A DNA stretch of 19,814 nt from JAWAFD01 sp964467175 (lineage in GTDB: Archaea; Micrarchaeota; Micrarchaeia; Anstonellales; J096), in the NCBI GenBank assembly GCA_964467175.1, contig CAYXNY010000005.1:1-19814 (forward strand), in the 5' to 3' direction. The translations under genes were made by a program, and so were the position numbers. The notes below the pieces were generated by a model. It was not told the origin of the DNA and did no database searches. It worked only from the letters and a program-made list of their open reading frames with translations. Positions 1 through 6,157 of the stretch are shown piece after piece; position 1 is the first letter of the stretch; every line of letters starts with the position of its first letter.

Positions 1-1
1 A

Positions 2-1741
2 CAACCTAAGCCACCTCCCGAGCAAAAACCGACCAAACCACAACCACAGGGCGGGAAAAAACCGACGACAGAAAAAGGGCAACAGGTGAAAAAAGACAAA
101 GAAGAAGTTGTAGAGCAACCTCAACCCCAAGAGCCGGTTGATACTGTAAGCGTTTTTTGGGGAAATTCTGAAAACGCATTTAATAAAAAAAACTATGCTG
201 AAGCGATAGAACATTACGAGACTGCTAAAAAAGCGCGTGAAGAAAAATTAAGGGAATATGGTGTTAGACCAAACGCAGACCCGCTGGCATTATATTTTGA
301 GGGATGCATAAAATTGTGCCGAGGAATCAAAACACAGGCAACTGATAGTTCAACATACGCAGAGAAAAAGGACTTATATGAAAAAGCAATTTCATATTTT
401 AGTTCTGTTTTAGAAAAGCCAAACCCATACTCAGAGTGGGCGATGCAAAAGAAGGGTGTATGCGAAGCAAACTTGAAAAAGCTCCAAGAAAGTATATGGG
501 GAAAAAAGGAAAGAGCTGACTCTTTGTTCGTAAATGCTTACCACAGCGCGGACCCGGAGAAAGCTTTCGGAACATTCAAAGAAGCATTAAAAATATATCT
601 TGAACTCAAAAAAGAATACGGAAAAATGAAGAATGCGGAAAAGGAAAAGGAGATGCACGGTCTTGTTGAGAAGGCATTAGAAGGAATGGAAAAGAAACTA
701 CAGGATGTTATGCTTCTCGTGAACAACGCAGAAAAGCAGGGCGAGTACGAGAAGGCGATTAGGTATTATGAAAAGGTTATCGAGGGGTATTTTGAAATAG
801 CAAAGGCTTACAAAGATATAGGGGAGAATGAAAACGCAGACTTATCAGAAGGAATGATAGTTAAGGTGCTAATAAACATGGGTTATGTAGCAGAAAGGGC
901 AGAAATTGAAGGGAGATATGGGGAGGCGGTTAAGTATTATGAAAAGCTTGCTGAGGTATATTCTAAATTGGCAAAATGGACAGAAAAACCAGACAACAAA
1001 AAATACTACAAAGAACAAACGAAAAAATACAAAGAACAGGGAGATAAGGTCAAAGAAAAACAGCGGAAATTTAATACTGCTGAAGAAAAAAAACAACATG
1101 CTAATAGTTTGATAGACGAAGCGAAATATTTCGAAGCAATAGAAATTTTAGAAGAAGCGAAGAAATTGTTTGTTGAATTAGGGGCAGGGGATAAGGTGGA
1201 TGAATGCGATGACCTTATAACGTTGGCAAAAGAAAAGAACATAGAAAAAATGTATGAAAGAATTGTTGAAGGAACGGGAACAACGCTCGGAGGGTATCTT
1301 ATCCAGCAGGGAATCGATAAGGGGGAATGGAAAAAAATCGTTGAGAGGATAGGGAAAGAAGGAATCAATGAAAATGGAGCAATAAAGAGAGAGTATTTGG
1401 AAAAAATATTTGGCCAGCACTATCATGAGAAAGGAATGGAGGCTATGCAAAAAGGTAGCAAGGAAGATGCTTTGGAGTATTTCTATAAGGCTCAGAAGTT
1501 TGGGGTTGATGAAAAAGAGAGTATAGAAAGAGCAGAGCTGGCTGAGTACCACGATGTTTTAGAGCTGATAGAAAAATATCCGAATGCAAGCGCAGAATTC
1601 GATAAATTGCCTATTGAAGATAAAAAATATGTATTAAAATCAATCGCTGATGGGGTTAGAAAATTAATGGGATCGGGGGTTATTCTCACTGACAAAGACC
1701 TAGTAGAATTGATAAATGCTCAATTGAGAAATAAAAAATAA
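2..1741 (+). CDS. TPR-repeat protein, 5' end outside window
   Basis: The frame is open from base 2 to the TAA at 1739-1741 (579 codons). The first possible start is GTG at 86, but the codons before it encode the same Pro/Lys/Gln-rich sequence as those after it, so this is probably an internal linker and the true start lies left of the window. Tetratricopeptide-like helices, with the small-G/Y-EAI-YYE-A pattern, lie near residues 58-78, 242-263, 300-320, 374-394 and 477-501, separated by highly charged Lys/Glu helices. A C-terminal helical part follows (about residues 510-579). TPRs bind proteins, so a scaffold role is plausible but the partner is unknown. The gene converges on the next one with a 12-nt gap. 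No signal peptide can be judged because the N-terminus is missing. Confidence 0.8.
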   Translation, partial: QPKPPPEQKPTKPQPQGGKKPTTEKGQQVKKDKEEVVEQPQPQEPVDTVSVFWGNSENAFNKKNYAEAIEHYETAKKAREEKLREYGVRPNADPLALYFEGCIKLCRGIKTQATDSSTYAEKKDLYEKAISYFSSVLEKPNPYSEWAMQKKGVCEANLKKLQESIWGKKERADSLFVNAYHSADPEKAFGTFKEALKIYLELKKEYGKMKNAEKEKEMHGLVEKALEGMEKKLQDVMLLVNNAEKQGEYEKAIRYYEKVIEGYFEIAKAYKDIGENENADLSEGMIVKVLINMGYVAERAEIEGRYGEAVKYYEKLAEVYSKLAKWTEKPDNKKYYKEQTKKYKEQGDKVKEKQRKFNTAEEKKQHANSLIDEAKYFEAIEILEEAKKLFVELGAGDKVDECDDLITLAKEKNIEKMYERIVEGTGTTLGGYLIQQGIDKGEWKKIVERIGKEGINENGAIKREYLEKIFGQHYHEKGMEAMQKGSKEDALEYFYKAQKFGVDEKESIERAELAEYHDVLELIEKYPNASAEFDKLPIEDKKYVLKSIADGVRKLMGSGVILTDKDLVELINAQLRNKK

Positions 1742-1753
1742 AGACAGGGTTAT

Positions 1754-2959
1754 TTATTTGAACTTATGCGGATAGCGTTTTTTGTAGTAGGGGAAAATAA
1801 CTTTTGTGAGTAAGGAGTATACGTCCGGAGCGAACAATCTAGCTAGCTCATTATTAGATACTTCAATATATTCTCCGTCTTCTTTTTTCAGTCTGGTACT
1901 CCCTTTCAAAAAATCCCAGGCGGCAAAAACCCTATTCACTATACTGGTATCGGCAAGCTCTCTTTTAATGATCACATCGAGCTTCTCTGTCTTATTGCCG
2001 TTAGGGTCGCATTCAATATCGACATTTTCTGCTTTATAAATAGAGCGGACAGAGTCGATTGCAAGCACTAGATCAATATTCGCAGGCAGGCCAACAGGGT
2101 AGTAGAGGGTCATGTAAAAGCGGTATAAAAACTCTTCTGAGTTTGAGCGGGAGGACTGCAACTCGGTAAGATAGGATTCGACGCCGCTCTTCTTTTCACT
2201 TGCCACTTCTTGTATCTTTCTCCACGCATATAAAACATCTATCAATTCTTGGTCTATCGGCTTTCCTGGGAGAGGTTGACGCATTTTCGCACCGAAGAAA
2301 GTGGCGGCGGCGTTGAACCTCTGCCAGGCCTCGGGGTCTTTTGTGTAGATGTAGTTGGGAGAAGGAATTCTCACAACATGTGTGCCGCTATAATCCGGCA
2401 GTTTGATGGAAATACCTGCTGAATGTGTGGATAAGGTTTGGAGGGCATCGCGAACGAATTCTTTTTTATTTTTTAAATATTGCTCAGCATCTCTTGCATT
2501 CTTTAACATTGCGGAATCATCCTCTCCTTTGAAGCGGTAAATGCCGTTGCCATCTATATATCCGAAATCTAGAAGCCTGGCGATCGTAGTATCCAGCGCC
2601 CCCAGCGCCTCGCCTATCCCTCTCCTGTCGATGCACGCCGGATCCCATGCGAATCTTCCTACATCATCATGAATGGACAACAAAAACGTTGCTGTTTTTT
2701 GAACATCGGGAAAGGTCCGGGGAATTTTTGATGGTCCTTTAACGGCATCGAATTTATACTCATAAATTGTATCGGGGACAAAAGTTTTGCTCGCCACAAC
2801 CTCTATTGGGCTCACCGTGTAGGTTTTCAAACTATCCTGGTCTGTTTCGCGAGCAGAAAGTTTGCTTACAAGAGGATTTTGCACAAAAAACCAAGCAAGA
2901 GCAGTGCCGATGGAGGCGGATTTAATCGATGCTGAAAATCCGAGTTTAAATCTTACCAT
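1754..2959 (-). CDS. Unknown protein with N-terminal membrane anchor or signal
   Basis: This 401-residue protein starts at ATG 2959. A TATA box (CTTTTTAAATGC on the minus strand, 2981-2992) is centred about 27 nt before the ATG, which indicates a leaderless transcript and supports this start. Residues 1-36 are basic and then Ser/Ala-rich and hydrophobic, like a signal peptide or anchor; residues 37-401 look soluble and mixed alpha/beta. Two Cys occur far apart (about residues 108 and 319). I do not recognise the family. The promoter overlaps the stop codon of the membrane-protein gene behind it, so the two genes are packed head to tail but can be expressed separately. Its N-terminal architecture resembles those at 6158 and 19707. 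Probably extracytoplasmic, by inference. Confidence 0.75.
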   Translation of the reverse strand: MVRFKLGFSASIKSASIGTALAWFFVQNPLVSKLSARETDQDSLKTYTVSPIEVVASKTFVPDTIYEYKFDAVKGPSKIPRTFPDVQKTATFLLSIHDDVGRFAWDPACIDRRGIGEALGALDTTIARLLDFGYIDGNGIYRFKGEDDSAMLKNARDAEQYLKNKKEFVRDALQTLSTHSAGISIKLPDYSGTHVVRIPSPNYIYTKDPEAWQRFNAAATFFGAKMRQPLPGKPIDQELIDVLYAWRKIQEVASEKKSGVESYLTELQSSRSNSEEFLYRFYMTLYYPVGLPANIDLVLAIDSVRSIYKAENVDIECDPNGNKTEKLDVIIKRELADTSIVNRVFAAWDFLKGSTRLKKEDGEYIEVSNNELARLFAPDVYSLLTKVIFPYYKKRYPHKFK

Positions 2960-2980
2960 ACTACTAATTTCTACAACAAA

Positions 2981-2992
2981 GCATTTAAAAAG
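2981..2992 (-). promoter_or_regulatory. TATA box for the 1754-2959 gene
   Basis: On the minus strand this reads CTTTTTAAATGC. Its centre is about 27 nt from the ATG at 2959, the spacing expected for a leaderless archaeal mRNA. It abuts the stop codon of the upstream gene (2993-2995). Confidence 0.55.
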
Positions 2993-4303
2993 TTAGTGGC
3001 AGTTGCAGATAAAAAGCGTTCTTATCCCATCCGAAGAGTTTTTGCAGGAGTAGTTGAGCTGAGGAGTTTGGCCGTAGAAAACAAAAAGGGCGTAATCAAG
3101 CTCTTCCGGGCATTCAAGCTCGGCGAGCTTTTCCATCGCTTCTCCTTTGCTGAGCTGAGGCGGGATGGGGGTGCAGGCAAAGGTTATGTTTTTTGAGTAG
3201 AGGTATTGGACGGAAGGATAGCGGAAGGAGGAGTGGATCGGATAGAAAGCGTTTTGGGAAGAAAAGAACTCCATCGTTCCCATTCTCGCGTCGTTTATCT
3301 GCATAATGTTTAGCTCAGCTGCAGGGGGAAGGAAAAGGAGGGTTCCGATTGAGAGGAGCAGAAATAGGGAGGCGAGATGGAATGGTTTTTTTACCGAGCC
3401 GGAGAATATGCTGAAAACAAGGAGGAGAACGACAAAAATATCTATGCATAAATCTGCAAAAATAGGAAGCTGGAACCTCTGCCAGAGCGCCGGAGAAGCG
3501 TAGAAGAGGGTGGCGTTGAGGAGGGGGAAAAGGGCTAATAGGAAAAGGAGTTTTTGAGGGATTGTTTTGAACTCTATTGCGTGAATGAAAAAGAAGAGAA
3601 GGAAGGCATACGAAAGGATGAGTTGTGGGGAGAAAAGGAAATATCCCTGACAGCCAAAATATTCAGGAGGAGCAGAGAGGGTTGTAAAGAGTTTGAACAT
3701 GAAGGGGAAGGAGAGGAGGAAAGGAAAGAAAAGGGTGAGAATGTTGGAGTATTGTTTTTTGAAGAACAATTCGATAGAATGAAAAAACATGAAAAATATC
3801 GCGACAACGGGCTGGGAGAGAAATGCGAGGAGGGAGAGAACAAACTGCTGCCATGGTTTTCTGTAGGATAATATGGCGATGGAGAAAATGAGCGCAAAAG
3901 CCTGCCTCATCCTCCATGTGAAAGGAAAAAGCGAGGAGGTGAAGGGGTTTGTAAGGAGGAGAGCGACAAGTGCGAAGCCGATGAGATTCGGGAATCTTTT
4001 AAGTATAAAAAGCGCGATGATAAGCTCGGCTAGGATGGAAAGCAAGCCGACCGCGTAAATGGGCGGAAGAGGGATGAGGGAGCCGAGAAACGAAACAACC
4101 GGCGGGAGGGACCCGAAAAAATAGTATTCCCCAAACTGGAAGTTCGGAACATGCCCAAAAAAACCATAATCGTGGAAGGATTTTATGCTTGCGGCAGTGT
4201 CGGGGAAATCTGGAAGGGAAGAGAATATATCTTTTGTAAAGAAGGAGTATAAAAAAACAATTAGGTAGACCAAGAAAAGAGCTGCGAAAATTTTTTTGAA
4301 CAT
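2993..4303 (-). CDS. Polytopic membrane protein, GT-C-like layout
   Basis: This 436-residue protein is placed at ATG 4303 (M-F-K-K followed by a strong transmembrane segment). The frame is open about 32 codons further upstream, but those codons cross the divergent promoter; a TATA-like TTTATAAA lies about 26 nt before ATG 4303. I see roughly ten hydrophobic segments up to about residue 330, then a soluble C-terminal domain of about 100 residues with several Cys, including a C-N-C-H end. The first external loop has an acidic D-F-P-D motif followed by S-F-H-D-Y-G, then an aromatic Gly/Pro-rich stretch. This resembles the first loop of GT-C membrane glycosyltransferases, but I cannot identify the family. 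A sugar-transfer or envelope role is only a guess. Confidence 0.75.
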   Translation of the reverse strand: MFKKIFAALFLVYLIVFLYSFFTKDIFSSLPDFPDTAASIKSFHDYGFFGHVPNFQFGEYYFFGSLPPVVSFLGSLIPLPPIYAVGLLSILAELIIALFILKRFPNLIGFALVALLLTNPFTSSLFPFTWRMRQAFALIFSIAILSYRKPWQQFVLSLLAFLSQPVVAIFFMFFHSIELFFKKQYSNILTLFFPFLLSFPFMFKLFTTLSAPPEYFGCQGYFLFSPQLILSYAFLLFFFIHAIEFKTIPQKLLFLLALFPLLNATLFYASPALWQRFQLPIFADLCIDIFVVLLLVFSIFSGSVKKPFHLASLFLLLSIGTLLFLPPAAELNIMQINDARMGTMEFFSSQNAFYPIHSSFRYPSVQYLYSKNITFACTPIPPQLSKGEAMEKLAELECPEELDYALFVFYGQTPQLNYSCKNSSDGIRTLFICNCH

Positions 4304-4350
4304 GAGAAAGGAGTTATATATAAAGTTTATAAATGTTCTTAATCTAAAGT
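4304..4350. promoter_or_regulatory. Divergent AT-rich promoter
   Basis: An AT-rich block between the minus-strand membrane-protein gene and the plus-strand DUF1858-like gene. It holds TATATATAAA at 4315-4324 and TTTATAAA at 4326-4333. The latter is palindromic enough to serve either strand: it sits about 26 nt before ATG 4303 on the minus strand, and about 25-35 nt before the plus-strand start. Confidence 0.5.
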
Positions 4351-4365
4351 TTGAACGGTGGTCGT

Positions 4366-4857
4366 GTGGCAAATGAAATAGCAGTAATATCATTTGCACT
4401 TGGGGTGCTGCTTATTGTATATGTATTGTACAGAATTCTGTTTAGAAAAACAAAAGTTGAAGAGTACAAAATACCGGAGTACCACGAATTCGAAGAGCAG
4501 GAATCTATAGAAGAAGTAAGCGAAGCACTCAAAAAAATGGGAAAAGGAAGGCATAGGATAGTTTTCGAAAAAGAGGAGCCTGTAGAGAAAAAGAAAATCC
4601 CTGAGCCGCGTGCGGAAGTAAAAGAGTATATTAAACCAAGCGATAAACTGTACGATGTTCTTGAGAAATATCCACACCTCGTCAGTGAATTTGTTGAGGC
4701 AGGAATTAAAGGGGTTCAGAACCCGGTTGTAAGAAGGGCGTTTGGGAAGAGGACAACTGTTGCTGAGGCTTGCAAGCAGGCGAAGATAGATTTTGAGGAT
4801 TTCGTTTATAGCTTGAACAAAAGACTTAGTAAGGAACTTAGTGGGAAAGGCGGCTGA
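4366..4857 (+). CDS. Membrane-anchored DUF1858-like protein
   Basis: This 163-residue protein has one N-terminal transmembrane segment (about residues 5-25), a charged Glu/Lys linker, and a C-terminal domain (about 98-160). The domain has the DUF1858 pattern: Y-D-V-L-E-K-Y-P, then E-A-G-I, then N-P-x-x-R-x-x-F-G, then T-V-A-E-A, then D-F-E-D and S-L-N. Many DUF1858 proteins carry a Cys pair after the Gly-Ile; this one has none and belongs to the N-P-x-x-R type. I chose GTG 4366, which follows a GGTGGTC Shine-Dalgarno-like run; TTG 4351 is the alternative and adds five residues. The domain would face the cytoplasm if the N-terminus is outside. Function is unknown. It converges on the 35-residue gene at 4868-4975. 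Confidence 0.75.
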   Translation: MANEIAVISFALGVLLIVYVLYRILFRKTKVEEYKIPEYHEFEEQESIEEVSEALKKMGKGRHRIVFEKEEPVEKKKIPEPRAEVKEYIKPSDKLYDVLEKYPHLVSEFVEAGIKGVQNPVVRRAFGKRTTVAEACKQAKIDFEDFVYSLNKRLSKELSGKGG

Positions 4858-4867
4858 AAGCAAAAAA

Positions 4868-4975
4868 TCAGAGGGAAAGAATAACTTTCCCTCCGAAATT
4901 CTCTATTTCCAACTCCACCCCTTCAAAAAGGGAATAAATTTCGCGGGGGGTGAGGTTTGAGACATCTATTCTCAT
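4868..4975 (-). CDS. Small protein of 35 residues, function unknown
   Basis: ATG 4975 to TGA 4868 encodes 35 residues beginning M-R-I-D-V-S-N-L-T-P-R-E-I and ending K-V-I-L-S-L. Three signals support it. A Shine-Dalgarno GGTGA lies at 4980-4984, with a 4-nt gap to the ATG. A TATA box (CTTTTTAAATACT, 5002-5014) lies about 25 nt before that. The pattern of an amphipathic helix followed by two strands looks protein-like, not random. The TATA box belongs to the 51-bp element also found before the radA operon. The family is unknown to me; the shape would suit a small regulatory or subunit protein. Confidence 0.55.
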   Translation of the reverse strand: MRIDVSNLTPREIYSLFEGVELEIENFGGKVILSL

Positions 4976-5001
4976 AGTTTCACCGAAATGTTGATTTTTT
5001 C

Positions 5002-5052
5002 AGTATTTAAAAAGGTGGAGGGACCTCGGTTCCAGTGTAACTATGGTTACAT
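5002..5052. promoter_or_regulatory. 51-bp repeated promoter/operator element, copy 1
   Basis: This block matches 10680-10730 at 45 of 51 positions in the same orientation without gaps. It starts with a minus-strand TATA box (AGTATTTAAAAAGG as read on plus) and continues through CCTCGGTTCCAG to a near-palindrome TGTAACTATGGTTACA at 5036-5051 (one mismatched pair). It lies between the minus-strand 35-residue gene and plus-strand purE. The TATA box serves the small gene; a separate plus-strand TATA-like GTTTTTAAGC at about 5069-5078 serves purE. The palindrome therefore lies between two divergent promoters, as an operator would. No binding protein is known. Confidence 0.6.
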
Positions 5053-5096
5053 AAGGCTTCAACAAGGTTTTTAAGCGCTTTTGAGGAATTTTTCTC

Positions 5097-5528
5097 ATGC
5101 CAGAAAAAATCCTCATTGTTGCCGGAAGCAAGAGCGACGGGGAGATAGTAAAAAAAGTTGAGGAAACTCTTAAGGAGCTGGGAATAGAATATAAAGTTGA
5201 GTATGCATCTGCCCATAGGGAGCCAGAGAAGGTCGAGAAGATTGTAAAAACAACATTTGCAGACGTAATAATTGCTGTTGCAGGACTGAGCGCAGCTCTA
5301 CCGGGGTTCATAGCAAGCAAAACCCACTTGCCTGTTATAGGAGTGCCAGTAAGCGCAAAGCTTATGGGGCTGGATGCATTGCTGAGCATAGCGCAGATGC
5401 CCCCCGGGGTTCCTGTCGCAACCGTCGGGATAGATAATGGAAAAAATGCTGCATTGCTCGCTGCCAGAATCCTTGCTGTTTCGGATAAAAAAATTGAGAA
5501 AAAACTCCTTGGGTACGGAAAAAAATGA
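5097..5528 (+). CDS. purE: PurE-type carboxyaminoimidazole ribonucleotide mutase
   Basis: This 143-residue protein matches class I PurE, which converts N5-carboxyaminoimidazole ribonucleotide to the C4-carboxylated form in purine synthesis. Visible motifs are G-S-K-S-D (residues 10-14), S-A-H-R (39-42), the A-x-x-x-L-P-G loop (about 69-76), and G-L-D-A-L-L-S with Q-M-P-P-G-V-P-V-A-T-V-G-I-D. In most class I enzymes the loop reads A-A-H-L-P-G; here the His is Ala. The TATA-like sequence about 24 nt upstream suggests a leaderless mRNA. Its ATG..TGA overlaps trmI by 4 nt, so the two are co-transcribed. No other purine gene is in the window, so whether it works in purine synthesis cannot be judged here. 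Confidence 0.88.
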   Translation: MPEKILIVAGSKSDGEIVKKVEETLKELGIEYKVEYASAHREPEKVEKIVKTTFADVIIAVAGLSAALPGFIASKTHLPVIGVPVSAKLMGLDALLSIAQMPPGVPVATVGIDNGKNAALLAARILAVSDKKIEKKLLGYGKK

Positions 5529-6094
5529 AAGTAAAACCTAGGCTGAACGATTTTCTGAAAAAGCTTAAGAGAGGGCCAGCGGTTGTTCTTCCAAAAGATA
5601 TAGGGGCGATCGTTGCATACGCTGGAGTATGCAAAGAAAGCCTTGTGGTTGATGTAGGCGGCGGGAGCGGGTTTTTGGCTCTAAGCCTAGCAAGGATAGC
5701 AAAAAAGGTTGTTAGCTATGAAAGGAGAGAGGAGTTTGCCGAAATAATAAGAAAAAATGCTGAAAGGACTGGAATAAGGAATGTTGAAGTAAAGGTGAAA
5801 GATGCTAAGGAAGGAATCGAAGAAAAGGATGTAGATGTAGTAACGATGGATACCCCCGAAGCGGCTTTGCTTTTGGAGAATGTTTATTCTGCATTGAAAA
5901 AAGGCGGGTATGCTGTTGCCTATCTCCCTAACATCGAGCAGGCGAAAGAGTTTTATTTGAAGGCTGAAAATATTTTTGAAGAGGTTTTCATGCTTGAAAA
6001 CATTGTGAGGGAGTATGAAGTAAGGGAGAAAGGAACACGGCCGAAGCATTTTGGGTTGTTGCATACGGCGTACCTTGTTTTTTGCAAAAAATAG
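5525..6094 (+). CDS. trmI: TrmI-family tRNA m1A methyltransferase, N-terminally short
   Basis: This SAM-dependent methyltransferase of 189 residues matches the catalytic domain of archaeal TrmI, which makes m1A at positions 57/58 in the tRNA T-loop. Evidence: the entry segment K-R-G-P-x-x-x-x-P-K-D (about residues 15-25), SAM motif D-V-G-G-G-S-G (about 43-49), an acidic post-motif Y-E-R-R, the D-T-P catalytic-loop position where TrmI usually has D-L-P, and the C-terminal R-P-K-H...L-H-T-A-Y. Archaeal TrmI is about 250 residues with an N-terminal beta domain of about 60; that domain is absent, and purE ends at the start codon, so it is not hidden upstream. It is translationally coupled to purE by a 4-nt overlap. 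Confidence 0.82.
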   Translation: MKVKPRLNDFLKKLKRGPAVVLPKDIGAIVAYAGVCKESLVVDVGGGSGFLALSLARIAKKVVSYERREEFAEIIRKNAERTGIRNVEVKVKDAKEGIEEKDVDVVTMDTPEAALLLENVYSALKKGGYAVAYLPNIEQAKEFYLKAENIFEEVFMLENIVREYEVREKGTRPKHFGLLHTAYLVFCKK

Positions 6095-6157
6095 AAAAAC
6101 AAGAAAAAAACGAAACATTTTTAAACACTAAATTACATAATTATAAAACGTGGGAAT

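Noticed and set aside
869..1368. Several minus-strand frames opposite the TPR gene
   Set aside because: They are Phe/Ser-rich mirror frames of Lys/Glu-rich coding DNA and have no start signals.
86..1741. Start of the first gene at GTG 86
   Set aside because: The frame is open to the window edge with the same Pro/Lys/Gln-rich composition on both sides of the GTG, and no Shine-Dalgarno is seen, so the true start is most likely outside.
3554..3917. Arg/Glu-rich plus-strand frame opposite the membrane protein
   Set aside because: It is the mirror of hydrophobic codons in the minus-strand gene; no promoter or ribosome binding site.
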